Part shown: positions 1 to 9,061 of the stretch, piece after piece | How the letters are laid out: each line of letters opens with the position of its first letter | Position numbering within the stretch: position 1 is the first letter of the stretch | Made by a program: the position numbers and the translations under genes | Source of the DNA: an uncultured Lachnospiraceae bacterium | Lineage (GTDB): Bacteria > Bacillota > Clostridia > Lachnospirales > Lachnospiraceae | Assembly: GCA_947565425.1 (NCBI GenBank) | Contig: CANOFW010000019.1 | Coordinates: 1 to 58,394 of the forward strand | Length of the DNA stretch: 58,394 bases | Reading direction: 5' to 3' | Notes under the pieces: generated by a model | What the model was told of the DNA's origin: nothing | What the model saw: the letters and a program-made list of their open reading frames with translations, nothing else | Databases searched by the model: none

Positions 1-1
1 C

Positions 2-340
2 TATTTCTTATCAGGAAAGTCTAAATTTCATAGACACAAGATTTTTTACAGCCTCTGTGGCGTCAATCAAATACAAAATAAGATTTTAGCAATAATTGTT
101 CCAGCCTTCTTTTTTGCTTTACAACATAGTTTTATTCCGACTTTGTTTGATTTAAAATATATTATTTATCGTTCTATCTCTTTTTTACCACTAACTTTAA
201 TTTTGTGTTGGTATTACTACAAGAAAAGAAATCTGTTACCTATAATGATTGGTCATGCTATTATTGACGTGGCAACAGCGCAGCAAATCTTGGCGACATC
301 GGTTATACCTGGTTTTTACGAAATGATGTGCGGAACGTAA
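2..340 (+). CDS. CPBP-family intramembrane metalloprotease, 3' part (gene cut by left window edge)
   Basis: The frame is open from the window edge to a TAA at 338, so only the C-terminal 112 residues are visible. Two CPBP (Abi, Rce1-like) motifs are present: a FALQH motif (FxxxH) in one hydrophobic segment, and GHAIID (HxxxD/N) in the last membrane segment, preceded by the typical RNLLPIMIGH approach. The histidines bind catalytic zinc in the family. Members cleave prenylated or small membrane peptides, or serve in bacteriocin self-immunity; the substrate here is unknown. A TTG at 143 could start a short ORF, but homologous-looking sequence continues upstream of it, so it is internal. The gene lies next to accessory and decayed genes, which fits a variable locus. 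Confidence 0.72.
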   Translation, partial: YFLSGKSKFHRHKIFYSLCGVNQIQNKILAIIVPAFFFALQHSFIPTLFDLKYIIYRSISFLPLTLILCWYYYKKRNLLPIMIGHAIIDVATAQQILATSVIPGFYEMMCGT

Positions 341-402
341 GCTGAAATACATTTTTTTCGGCGCTATATGAGGAACCAGGAGAAATGAGGTGAAAGGGTA
401 AA

Positions 403-1104
403 ATGGACATATCATTATATTATCAGGAAAAAGGAAAAGGCGAACCACTTATTCTATTACATGGCAATGGAGAAGATGGGACTTATTTTAACAATCAGGT
501 TGCGTTTTTTTCTGCTGAATATAGAACCATTGCAGTAGATACCAGAGGTCATGGCAAATCGCCGAGAGGAACAGCGCCTTTTACGATGGAACAATTTGCA
601 GAGGATTTGCATGAATTGATGAATAAACTGCAAATCTCTAAGGCGATTATTTTAGGATTTTCGGATGGTGCGAATATAGCGATGAAATTTGCCTTAAAGT
701 ATCCGCAAATGATAACGGCGCTCATATTAAATGGAGGCAATTTAGATAAAAAAGGAATGAAAGCTAGTGTTCAGATTCCTATAGAAATAGGATATAGAAT
801 TGCCAAAAAGTTTGCTTTAAAATCACAAGAAGCGAAGCGCCATATGGAATTATTAGGATTAATGATTTTTGAACCTAATATTCTAATTACCGAACTTCAC
901 TCTATCCATATACCGACACTTGTAATTGCAGGGACGCGGGATATGGTTAAAAAGGCGCATACCGAATCTATTGCAGAAAATATACCGAATGCACAATTAT
1001 CAATTTTAGAGGGCAATCATTTTATAGCGAATAAAAAAGCGCAAAAATTTAATAAAGAAGTTGATGACTTTTTGCAGGCATTAAATGAAGAATCGTTACG
1101 ATAA
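403..1104 (+). CDS. Alpha/beta hydrolase fold protein
   Basis: A 233-residue single-domain alpha/beta hydrolase. Visible landmarks are the HGNG oxyanion-hole motif (residues 20-23), the strand-turn DTRGHGKS, the nucleophile elbow GFSDG with Ser87, a late acid at Asp180 (AGTRD) and a catalytic histidine near His206 (GNHF). All three members of the Ser-Asp-His triad are therefore present, and the length is normal for small esterases or C-C hydrolases. There is no signal peptide, so it is cytoplasmic. A GGTGAAAG-like ribosome site lies just before the ATG. Specificity cannot be read from sequence. It follows the CPBP fragment by 62 bases and precedes a restriction-modification remnant, so it is probably not part of a pathway operon. 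Confidence 0.85.
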   Translation: MDISLYYQEKGKGEPLILLHGNGEDGTYFNNQVAFFSAEYRTIAVDTRGHGKSPRGTAPFTMEQFAEDLHELMNKLQISKAIILGFSDGANIAMKFALKYPQMITALILNGGNLDKKGMKASVQIPIEIGYRIAKKFALKSQEAKRHMELLGLMIFEPNILITELHSIHIPTLVIAGTRDMVKKAHTESIAENIPNAQLSILEGNHFIANKKAQKFNKEVDDFLQALNEESLR

Positions 1105-1176
1105 TATGTAAAGGTGCAGATAGAAAAAGGGAAAGAAATAAGAGGAATGTTTAAAATGTATGATGGAGACTAGACA

Positions 1177-1588
1177 ATGTTAGATTACGTTGTGGAACGT
1201 ACAAATAAATATATTGAAAATTTGTTGTTATGTATTATTGGCAATGACAGGCTTAAAACAGGAGAGTGTATGGGTGGATGCAGAAAATGAATGGATACGT
1301 ATTCATGATATCATTCAGTTTGCTAATAAATTTTATGGTGCAACTTATGCTGAAAATAGCAGAGAAACATTTCGTAAGCAAGCGTTGCATCATTTTCGTA
1401 ATGCTGCAATCGTAGAGGATAATGGGAAAGCGACGAACAGTCCTAATTATAGATACAGACTTACAGAAGAGGTATTGCGATTGATAAGGACATTTGGAAT
1501 GTCAGACTGGCAAAGCTCTATTAAGAATTATTTAAAGAATCACGAAAAATTAGTGAATATTTATACCTCAAAAAAGAATGTGTTATAG
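1177..1588 (+). pseudogene. Remnant of a BsuBI/PstI-type restriction-modification locus (methyltransferase start fused out of frame to nuclease N-terminal domain)
   Basis: The ATG at 1177 opens with MLDYVVERTNKYIEN, which resembles the N-terminus of Eco57I/PstI-type adenine methyltransferases. That frame stops after about 34 codons. From about 1215 a different frame carries LLAMTGLKQESVW, then YAENSRETFRKQALHHF, then TNSPNYRYRL and LIRTFG. This is the helix-turn-helix N-terminal domain of BsuBI/PstI-type endonucleases as I know it (an SRETxRxQxLHxF core followed by a TNSP turn). The nuclease catalytic half is absent: the frame ends at 1588 after NIYTSKKNVL, where full enzymes run to about 300 residues. 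The longest ORF in the nuclease frame would start at a TTG at 1190 with no good ribosome site. The simplest reading is a deletion joining the 5' end of the methyltransferase to the interior of the nuclease gene, then loss of the rest. Family assignment is by recall of motifs. Confidence 0.68.
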
Positions 1589-1660
1589 CAAATAAGGAAT
1601 AAAGTTTCATGGAAAGGTTGTATATCAGTGGAAAAGATGCATAGATAGGAGGCGAGGATC

Positions 1661-2089
1661 GTGGATGTATTAGACAAGAACTTTTGCCCAACCCTGGAAG
1701 AAATTGGTAAGTACGTTAGGAATCCTGTTTTTATACAATTCTGTTCTGAGATAAAAGAACGATATAAATGCATGGAAAAAATAGAATTCAGTTCTTGTAG
1801 TTGGGAGAAGGGCTGGAACGTAAAGTTTAAAAAGGTTGGAAAGACGTTATGTGCGATATACCCGCGGAAAGGGTATTTTACAGTTATGGTTGTAGTTGGT
1901 GTTAAGGAAAAGGATGCCGTTCAGACAGTATTACCGGACTGTAATGCGCAGTTACAGAGAATATATGATCAGACAAGAGAGGGAAACGGTCAAAAATGGC
2001 TGATGATTGATTTAGAGGATAAAGGAAGCATGTATGATGATACGTTACGCCTGATAGATATCCGCAGAGGAAGAACGGTTACAAGATGA
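1661..2089 (+). CDS. DUF3788 domain protein
   Basis: A 142-residue cytoplasmic protein starting at GTG 1661 behind a strong AGGAGGCGAGG ribosome site. The central stretch KTLCAIYPRKGYFTVMVVVG and the C-terminal KWLMIDLEDK...RLIDIRRG match the DUF3788 pattern as I recall it. That family is single-domain, common in Clostridia and Bacteroidetes, and distantly like YdhG/DUF1801-type small proteins. No biochemical role is established. It is separated from the restriction-modification remnant by 72 bases and is followed by a promoterless-looking gap before the secreted arabinanase. Confidence 0.75.
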   Translation: MDVLDKNFCPTLEEIGKYVRNPVFIQFCSEIKERYKCMEKIEFSSCSWEKGWNVKFKKVGKTLCAIYPRKGYFTVMVVVGVKEKDAVQTVLPDCNAQLQRIYDQTREGNGQKWLMIDLEDKGSMYDDTLRLIDIRRGRTVTR

Positions 2090-2253
2090 TACAACTTAGG
2101 TTACATTCATGCGAGGTTTCGATTATGGAAAATATGAAGTGTGCAAAGGAGTATTTTGGCAAATAGAAGCGAAATTGATTTTGTTGCTCTTTGCTTCGAG
2201 GTATGATAGAATTTCTACAACTGATGAATCGTTTATAGGTATGGAGGGTTATT

Positions 2254-5166
2254 ATGAGAACAAACATTTTTAAAAAGTTGGGTGCAGCTCTGCTGGCAGC
2301 AGCCGTATGCTTTACGTCTGTGCCGGTAGATTTTGTGCATGCTGCGGACGCGCCGCCTCAGGTGTCGCGCGTAATGGTTCATGATCCATCAATTTTAAAG
2401 GCGGATGATACATATTATCTGTTCGGAACACATCTTGCAGACGCTAAGTCTACAAATTTAATGGACTGGACGCAGATTAACCCGGACTGGAATTGGCGGC
2501 CGGAAGACAGTTGGAAGAATGATTCTGTTTATGGAAATGTATTGACGAATTTTGCGGAGTCTTTTGCATGGGCTGGTTATGATGACGCGGATTGTAAGAA
2601 CGGCGGACTGGGGTTCTGGGCTCCAGATGCTATTTATAATCCTTACTATGTGTGGGGAGATGGCAGCCAGGGCGCTTATATGCTCTACTATAGTACGTCT
2701 TCTACCTGGCGCCGTTCCTGTATCGGTTATGCTGTATCGAAGACGCCGCAGGGACCGTATCAGCATGTGGACACGATTATTTACTCCGGTTTTACGAAGA
2801 CGGGAGCAGTAGACAATGGAAATAATGGCGGTGTGAGTACCAGGAATACAAAATGGGACAATGATTACCTGAATTTGAAAGAGCTGATAGCGGACGGCAC
2901 GCTCACTGGAATTAGCGATAAATGGTTTACTTCCAGTGGCGGTTGGAATGAGAAGTATGCGCCCAATGCAATAGATCCTACCATATTTTTTGGCGAGGAC
3001 GGCAAGATGTATATGAGTTATGGTTCTTGGTCAGGCGGAATCTTTATTCATGAGCTGGACAAGTCCAGCGGCGCTGTCAAATATCCCGGAAAAGATGGAA
3101 CGGAAAGCATATCCGGTAATTTTATAGATCGCTATTTCGGCACGCATATTGCCGGAGGCAACCATCAGTCCGGTGAGGGTTCTTATATTCTCTATGACGA
3201 GGAAAGCGACTATTATTATATGTACGAGACGTATGGTAGGCTTCTATCCGGCGGCGGTTACAATATGCGTCTGTTCCGCTCGAAGAATGTTTATGGTCCA
3301 TATACGGATGCTGTCGGAAACAATGCCAAAGATAGTGGTAAAAATAATGACCGCTATGGCATTAAACTAATCGGCAATTATCAGTTTAACAACCAGCCTG
3401 GGTATCGTGCTGCCGGGCATAACTCTGCGCTGATTGACGATGACGGGCAGCGTTATCTGTTCTATCATCAACGTTTTGACGTGCCAGGAAATCAGCACGA
3501 AGGGCATCAGGTACGCGTACGTCAGCAATATCTGAATGAGGACCAGTGGCCGGTCACGTCAGTTTACGAATATCGCGGAGAAAAAATTGGCCACTATAGC
3601 GCCAATGAAGTAATCGGGAGTTATGACCTGATTAATCACGGGACAGCGACAAATGGCAATATGATTTATTCGCAGAGGGTAATTTTGTATGAGAATGGTA
3701 CAGTTGGCGGAGCTGTAGATGGAACATGGCTCAAATCTACCGGTGCTAACAAGAATTATGATTATATTACCTTGAAACTGAATGACACCACTTATAAAGG
3801 CGTTCTATTTAAACAATATAATGAGGAGAGTCCAGCTCAGAGAACGATGACATTCTCTGCAATTGGCGATGACAATACCTGCCTGTGGGGAAGCAGGGTG
3901 ACTGCACGCAAGCCTATCAAGGATGCGTTGGTGTATGGCTTTAACTTTGAAAAAAGCGCTTCTGCTGGCAGCGTTTCTTCAGTAAAGCATTCTCTAAAGA
4001 GTGAGAAAGCGACGCTTGCGGGGACAGCGTCGATTGTTACAGATGCCAAACGCGGTAAGGTTTTATATTTGCAGAATCAGCCAAATGCGCTGCGTATGAA
4101 TTATTTGCATCTGCCGGCACATGTATTTTCCACGGTTGCCGATGGTTTTACTGTCAGCATGTGGGCAAATGTTGGGACGGGGACTTCGGAACAAAGCGCG
4201 CTGTTTGAAGCCAACAGCGGCAGCAGTGAAATAACTTCTCCAATGACGCGCATCAGTGCTGGACTCAGAGCGTCGCTTTGCGTCAACAAAGAAATAAAAA
4301 CCAGCGGCTATGCGCTTAACCGCAATGAGTGGCATCATATTGCCTATGCGGTGGACACAGAAGGTATCCGGCTGTATGTGGACGGTAAAATAGTAGATGC
4401 TGTTTCGGATGATTTGAGTGCCTGTTTTGACGCTTCTCAAGTAGACAGTATTCAGAAAACGCTTAATGCATATATTGGTTCCGGGCTATATTCTGGAACG
4501 GAAGATGTGCAGGAGGCAAAATTTGACGACATAGCAATTTACAATATGGCGCTTTCGGATGATCAGATTACAGAAATTTATTCTACGGATACTTTGAAAG
4601 AAGCGCCTGATCCAGTTGTTGTGAAAAGCACACAGGTAATTTCTGCAAATGCTTCTTTTAATAAGGTGTATGGGAATAAGCCGTTCTCTCTGAATGCGAA
4701 GTTAACAAGTGGAAATGGTAAGCTGAGTTATACGTCGAACGCTCCTAAGGTGGCGTCTGTTAATGCTAAAACTGGAAAAGTAACGATTAAAAACACTGGC
4801 ATTGCTAAGATTACGATTACTGCGTCCGAGACGGAGACTTATAAAAAGCAGACAAAGACGGTTACCATAAAGATTGCTCCTAAGAAAATTGCGTTATCTA
4901 CCGTGAAGAGCAAATCTGCTGGGAAAGCCGTACTCACATGGAAGACGGCTTCTAAGGCAAGCGGTTATCGCATACAGTATGCGAACAATGCCAAGTTCAA
5001 ATCTGCGCGTACTGTGTGGGTCAAGAAGGCGAAGACAAAGAATAAGACCATATCGAAATTAAAACGAAAGAAGACTTATTATTTCCGCATCCAGCCTTAT
5101 AAGCAGTCGGGAAAAACGAAAATCTATGGGGCTTACAGCAAGGCAAAGCGTGTGAAAATTAAGTAG
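2254..5166 (+). CDS. Secreted multidomain GH43 endo-arabinanase with LamG, Ig-like and FN3 modules
   Basis: 970 residues. A signal peptide with cleavage near VHA|AD (residue 30) sends it outside the cell. The five-bladed GH43 propeller spans about 40-440. Candidate catalytic residues are Asp44 (VHDPSIL), Asp241 (AIDPTIF) and Glu308 (HQSGEGS), the usual base, pKa modulator and acid. About 448-552 matches the C-terminal beta-barrel that accompanies extracellular endo-1,5-alpha-L-arabinanases. Next come a LamG/concanavalin-like domain (about 563-775), a Big2-type Ig domain (about 790-875, ending in KITITASE) and a lysine-rich fibronectin III-like module to the end. No LPXTG motif or SLH domain is seen, so attachment, if any, would be through the basic repeats. 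Predicted to cut arabinan side chains of pectin. A weak promoter (TATGAT near 2201) may lie upstream. The distance to the transporter suggests independent transcription. Confidence 0.88.
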   Translation: MRTNIFKKLGAALLAAAVCFTSVPVDFVHAADAPPQVSRVMVHDPSILKADDTYYLFGTHLADAKSTNLMDWTQINPDWNWRPEDSWKNDSVYGNVLTNFAESFAWAGYDDADCKNGGLGFWAPDAIYNPYYVWGDGSQGAYMLYYSTSSTWRRSCIGYAVSKTPQGPYQHVDTIIYSGFTKTGAVDNGNNGGVSTRNTKWDNDYLNLKELIADGTLTGISDKWFTSSGGWNEKYAPNAIDPTIFFGEDGKMYMSYGSWSGGIFIHELDKSSGAVKYPGKDGTESISGNFIDRYFGTHIAGGNHQSGEGSYILYDEESDYYYMYETYGRLLSGGGYNMRLFRSKNVYGPYTDAVGNNAKDSGKNNDRYGIKLIGNYQFNNQPGYRAAGHNSALIDDDGQRYLFYHQRFDVPGNQHEGHQVRVRQQYLNEDQWPVTSVYEYRGEKIGHYSANEVIGSYDLINHGTATNGNMIYSQRVILYENGTVGGAVDGTWLKSTGANKNYDYITLKLNDTTYKGVLFKQYNEESPAQRTMTFSAIGDDNTCLWGSRVTARKPIKDALVYGFNFEKSASAGSVSSVKHSLKSEKATLAGTASIVTDAKRGKVLYLQNQPNALRMNYLHLPAHVFSTVADGFTVSMWANVGTGTSEQSALFEANSGSSEITSPMTRISAGLRASLCVNKEIKTSGYALNRNEWHHIAYAVDTEGIRLYVDGKIVDAVSDDLSACFDASQVDSIQKTLNAYIGSGLYSGTEDVQEAKFDDIAIYNMALSDDQITEIYSTDTLKEAPDPVVVKSTQVISANASFNKVYGNKPFSLNAKLTSGNGKLSYTSNAPKVASVNAKTGKVTIKNTGIAKITITASETETYKKQTKTVTIKIAPKKIALSTVKSKSAGKAVLTWKTASKASGYRIQYANNAKFKSARTVWVKKAKTKNKTISKLKRKKTYYFRIQPYKQSGKTKIYGAYSKAKRVKIK

Positions 5167-5190
5167 CCTAATGTGAAGGGAAGATTTTGA

Positions 5191-5832
5191 ATGACAAAGG
5201 AAAAACTGGCGCTGGAGATAATTGAGCGACTGAAAAATGAATATCCGCAAGCAGGCTGTACGTTGGATTACAATGAGGCGTGGAAGCTTCTCGTCAGCGT
5301 ACGTCTGGCGGCGCAGTGTACGGACGCCCGCGTGAATGTGATTGTGGAAGAACTCTATCGGGTGTATCCAGATGTGAAATCTCTGGCGGAGGCCCCGGTG
5401 GAGGAGATAGAGAGAATTGTCAAACCCTGCGGGCTTGGTAAGAGTAAGGCGCGGGATATTAGCGCGTGTATGAAGATTCTCTATGAGCAGTATGACGGTA
5501 AGGTTCCCGAAGATTTTGATGCCTTGCTGAAACTGCCTGGTGTGGGTAGGAAGAGCGCGAATCTGATTATGGGAGATGTTTTTCATAAGCCAGCAATTGT
5601 CACCGATACTCATTGTATTCGCCTGGTGAACCGCATGGGCTTGGTGGACAATATCAAGGAACCTAAGAAGGTGGAGATGGCTTTATGGAAGTTAATTCCG
5701 GCAGAGGAGGGCAGTGATTTTTGCCACCGCCTGGTTTATCACGGCAGGGAGGTGTGCACAGCGCGCACGAAGCCCTATTGCGACAAATGCTGTGTGAAAG
5801 ATATATGTGCGCGTAATGGAGTGAAAGAGTAG
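5191..5832 (+). CDS. nth: Endonuclease III (base-excision repair glycosylase/AP lyase)
   Basis: 213 residues, normal for the family. The helix-hairpin-helix LPGVGRKSANL carries the catalytic lysine (Lys121), and VTDTH gives the catalytic aspartate (Asp139). The C-terminus has four cysteines (189, 197, 200, 206) for the [4Fe-4S] cluster; the first spacing is seven residues rather than the six of the E. coli enzyme. It removes oxidised pyrimidines from DNA and nicks the abasic strand. It starts 24 bases after the arabinanase stop with a GAAGGGAAG ribosome site, so it may be read through from that gene, although the functions are unrelated. Confidence 0.95.
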   Translation: MTKEKLALEIIERLKNEYPQAGCTLDYNEAWKLLVSVRLAAQCTDARVNVIVEELYRVYPDVKSLAEAPVEEIERIVKPCGLGKSKARDISACMKILYEQYDGKVPEDFDALLKLPGVGRKSANLIMGDVFHKPAIVTDTHCIRLVNRMGLVDNIKEPKKVEMALWKLIPAEEGSDFCHRLVYHGREVCTARTKPYCDKCCVKDICARNGVKE

Positions 5833-5841
5833 TGGCGATAA

Positions 5842-5873
5842 GTGTCTCTTAATATGGTAACATTAGGGGACAC
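5842..5873 (+). terminator. Hairpin after nth, possible weak terminator
   Basis: GTGTCTCTTAAT pairs with ATTAGGGGACAC through a nine-base loop using G-U pairs. No T-run follows, so termination is uncertain; it may instead stabilise the nth mRNA end. Confidence 0.4.
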
Positions 5874-5935
5874 AGGCCATGCGCTGTAGATTAAAATATA
5901 TTTGAAAGAGATTATCATAGAAAAGAGGAGAAATC

Positions 5936-7171
5936 ATGGCAGTAATCAGACCATTTTCAGCAATCAGGCCCAGTCGGGAGAAAGTCGATAAAATAGCGGC
6001 GCTTCCTTATGATGTGTATAACCGCAAGGAGGCGAAAGAGGTAGTAGAACAGAATCCGCAGAGTTTTTTACGGATTGACAGAGCGGAGACGCAGTTTGAG
6101 GATAGCGTAGATACCTATGCGCCCGAAGTATACCAAAAAGCGCATGACATTCTCTGGGGAATGGTGGAAGACGGCTCTTTTGTGAAAGAGGAAAAATCTT
6201 GCTATTATATCTATGAGCTTACCATGGACGGGCGGACGCAGACAGGGATTGCTGCTTGCGCCTCCATTGATGATTATGAGCAGGGCGTGATAAAAAAACA
6301 TGAGAATACAAGGGCCGAGAAAGAACAGGACAGGATAAATCATGTCAATATTTGTAACGCCCAGACTGGGCCAATTTTTCTTGCTTACCGTGCCAATGCC
6401 ATAATCAATGCGGTTGTAGATGCGGTAAAGAAGGAAGAAGCGCTTTATGATTTCGTATCGGAGGACGGCATTCGCCACAGAGTATGGGTTATTTCTAAGG
6501 ATGTACAGATAGCGGATGTGGAAAAAGCGTTTGCGTCTGTCGGTGAGGTTTATATTGCAGATGGACATCACCGGGCGGCTTCCGCAGTGCGGGTAGGCCA
6601 GATGCGCAGGAAAGAGCATCCAGGTTATACTAGGGAGGAAGAATTTAACTATTTTCTTTCTGTTTTGTTCCCGGATGAGCAATTGATGATTATGGATTAT
6701 AACCGCGTTGTCAAGGATTTGCACGGTATGTCGAACGAAGCATTCTTAGAAAAAGTATCACAGCTCTTTGAAGTGGAGCTTGCAGGGAGTCAGCCTGTGA
6801 AGCCGCAGAAGAAAGGGAACTTTTCTATGTATCTGGCTGGAAATTGGTATCGCTGTACGATTCCGGCAAAAGCTTTGTCGGACCATCCGGTAGACGGGCT
6901 TGATGTGTCAGTTTTGCAGCAGAGATTGCTTTCTCCCGTTCTTGGCATTGGTGACCCCAAGACGGACAGCCGTATTGATTTCGTGGGTGGTATACGCGGA
7001 CTAGAAGAGCTGGAAAGACGCTGTAAGGAGGATTGCGCCGTGGCGTTCGCCATGTACCCAACATCCATACAAGAGTTATTTGCCGTGGCGGACGCAGGGC
7101 TTTTGATGCCGCCGAAATCAACCTGGTTTGAACCTAAACTGCGGAGCGGTATTTTTATTCATGCATTGTAA
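5936..7171 (+). CDS. DUF1015 family protein
   Basis: 411 residues starting at an ATG with a GAGGAG ribosome site. The N-terminus (IRPFSAIRPS...KIAALPYDVYNRKEAKE) and the YIADGHHRAASA motif in the middle are hallmarks of DUF1015, a soluble family often found beside serine biosynthesis genes (serA, serC, serB) in Clostridia. The GHHR block has a ParB/Srx-like look, which suggests a nucleotide-binding or phosphotransfer function, but none is proven. Here the neighbours are nth and a chemoreceptor, so the usual serine context is missing from the window. Confidence 0.85.
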   Translation: MAVIRPFSAIRPSREKVDKIAALPYDVYNRKEAKEVVEQNPQSFLRIDRAETQFEDSVDTYAPEVYQKAHDILWGMVEDGSFVKEEKSCYYIYELTMDGRTQTGIAACASIDDYEQGVIKKHENTRAEKEQDRINHVNICNAQTGPIFLAYRANAIINAVVDAVKKEEALYDFVSEDGIRHRVWVISKDVQIADVEKAFASVGEVYIADGHHRAASAVRVGQMRRKEHPGYTREEEFNYFLSVLFPDEQLMIMDYNRVVKDLHGMSNEAFLEKVSQLFEVELAGSQPVKPQKKGNFSMYLAGNWYRCTIPAKALSDHPVDGLDVSVLQQRLLSPVLGIGDPKTDSRIDFVGGIRGLEELERRCKEDCAVAFAMYPTSIQELFAVADAGLLMPPKSTWFEPKLRSGIFIHAL

Positions 7172-7302
7172 AACGGATTTTTTTCACCTAAATCGTATTT
7201 TTTTCTAGTATAATGATTTAGTTTTTGTTATAATCAAGAAAATGTTATCTTTGGGGAGCTTGAAATGGAATTTTCAACATTCTCATGGGAGGGAAGGAAG
7301 AA

Positions 7303-9033
7303 ATGAAAGACACGAAGAGAAAACAGACGACAAAAGCAGGAATTATGACGAAAACATTGGCGATGGCGTTGGGACCTTTGATTTTGCTCGCTGTGCTGAG
7401 TGCATTTTTTTCCGCTCGCACGATTCGGGTTGGTATGCAGGATGAGGCAATCAAGCGCTTGGAGGATATTGTCAGCGGTGTGAATAGCTCTTTGGACGCC
7501 GTGGCGGAAGGTGATTACCGATTGGACGGAGAGATTGTCTATAAAGGGGACGTCAATGTTTCGGAGAAGTTGCCTTATTTTGAAAGATTTGCAACGGCGT
7601 CAGGCATTGATATTACGCTGTTCTATGGCGACACTCGCAGGGTGACAACGTTAGTGGACAGCGAAACAGGAGAACGCATGGTTGGTACGCAGGCAGCGGA
7701 CAAAGTCATTGCCAAAGTTCTTGAAGGTGGAGAGGAATATGTAGATAAGAAGCTGCAATTGAATGGACAGCCTTATTTCTGTTGTTATATGCCATTAGCG
7801 AATACGGATGGCAGTATCGTGGGCATGATTTTTGCAGGGGAACCTAGCAGCGGAATTGAGGCATACATTAGAAATGAGGTTATTCAGGTTACCATTTTAA
7901 ATGTGGTGGTAATTTTGCTGGGCGGAATTTTGATTATTGCTTTTTCCAGAAGGCTTTCCGCAGCAATTCGCAAAGAGGAAAACATCATCCGTCAGCTTGC
8001 GGAAGGAAATTTGAATATCCAGGTAGAAGATAAACTAAAAGGGCGCGGCGACGAATTGGGAAGTATTGCCAATGCCCTGGATAATCTAGTCACGCAGTTG
8101 TCGAAGATTCTCAATCATTTACAGGATTCGTCCAATGAGCTTCTCAAATCCGGTCATTCACTGGATGAGATGGCGGAGCGTGTCAATATAAATGCATCGG
8201 AGATTGGAAAGGCTGTGGAGGAAATCTCTCAGGGCGCCGTTTCACAGGCGGAAGAGATTGAGAATGCATCGGGCAGGATTGTCGATATGGGTTCCATGAT
8301 TGAACATATTGTAGGCGGTGTAGACAAGCTGAATTCTACTTCCGTCAGTATGAAGCAGGCTGGAGATGATTCGGCGGAGATTATGCAAGATTTGGTGGAA
8401 TCTACGAATAAGACGACGGAGGCAATTCACAAGATTGGCGAACAAATTTATGCCACGAATGAGTCGGCGCAGAAGATTCGCGAGGCGGTGGACCTGATTT
8501 CTTCTATTGCCAGCCAGACATCTTTGTTATCTTTAAATGCCAGCATTGAGGCGGCAAGAGCTGGGGAATTTGGCAAAGGTTTTGCGGTGGTGGCTTCTGA
8601 GATTCAGAAGCTTGCAGATGAGTCCAGCCATTCTGCACAGACAATTACAGATATTATTAATTCCTTACTGGAAGAGTCTGAGATGACTGTGGAAATTATG
8701 AAAGAAGTCGGTACGATTATTACGGAGCAGAGGAAGAAGATTGAAGATACACAGAGTCATTTCACGGATGTGACGGAAGGAATTAACAGTTCGAGAGAAG
8801 ATACGACGATGATAGAAGAACGTACCCATGTATGTGATGAATCCAGGAAGACGGTTGTGGATGTGATTGCCAATCTGTCAGCTATTTCTCAGGAGAACGC
8901 GGCCTCTGCGGAAGAGACTACAGCGTCTATGGAAGAACTGAGTGCAACTATCAATCTTTTGGCAGAAGCGGCAAACAGTTTGAAAGGTTTGTCGGATCAG
9001 ATGAATGAGGAGATTCAGTTTTTTAAGTTATAA
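7303..9033 (+). CDS. Methyl-accepting chemotaxis protein with extracellular Cache-type sensor
   Basis: The start at ATG 7303 is preferred over ATG 7285 because a long GGGAGGGAAGGAAG ribosome site lies between them; this gives 576 residues. Layout: one N-terminal membrane helix (about 15-35), an extracellular single-Cache-like domain (about 40-195, with a GERMVGTQA segment), a second membrane helix (about 200-220), HAMP (about 222-275) and a long signalling coiled coil. The conserved tip is [19 protein letters not shown]. It should form a CheA/CheW array and sense a small extracellular ligand. Two TATAAT-like boxes lie upstream at about 7209 and 7230. It is followed at 28 bases by a response regulator gene, so the two are probably co-transcribed. 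Confidence 0.9.
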   Translation: MKDTKRKQTTKAGIMTKTLAMALGPLILLAVLSAFFSARTIRVGMQDEAIKRLEDIVSGVNSSLDAVAEGDYRLDGEIVYKGDVNVSEKLPYFERFATASGIDITLFYGDTRRVTTLVDSETGERMVGTQAADKVIAKVLEGGEEYVDKKLQLNGQPYFCCYMPLANTDGSIVGMIFAGEPSSGIEAYIRNEVIQVTILNVVVILLGGILIIAFSRRLSAAIRKEENIIRQLAEGNLNIQVEDKLKGRGDELGSIANALDNLVTQLSKILNHLQDSSNELLKSGHSLDEMAERVNINASEIGKAVEEISQGAVSQAEEIENASGRIVDMGSMIEHIVGGVDKLNSTSVSMKQAGDDSAEIMQDLVESTNKTTEAIHKIGEQIYATNESAQKIREAVDLISSIASQTSLLSLNASIEAARAGEFGKGFAVVASEIQKLADESSHSAQTITDIINSLLEESEMTVEIMKEVGTIITEQRKKIEDTQSHFTDVTEGINSSREDTTMIEERTHVCDESRKTVVDVIANLSAISQENAASAEETTASMEELSATINLLAEAANSLKGLSDQMNEEIQFFKL

Positions 9034-9061
9034 AGGAGTTTTTGGGAAGGTGTCAAGTTAA

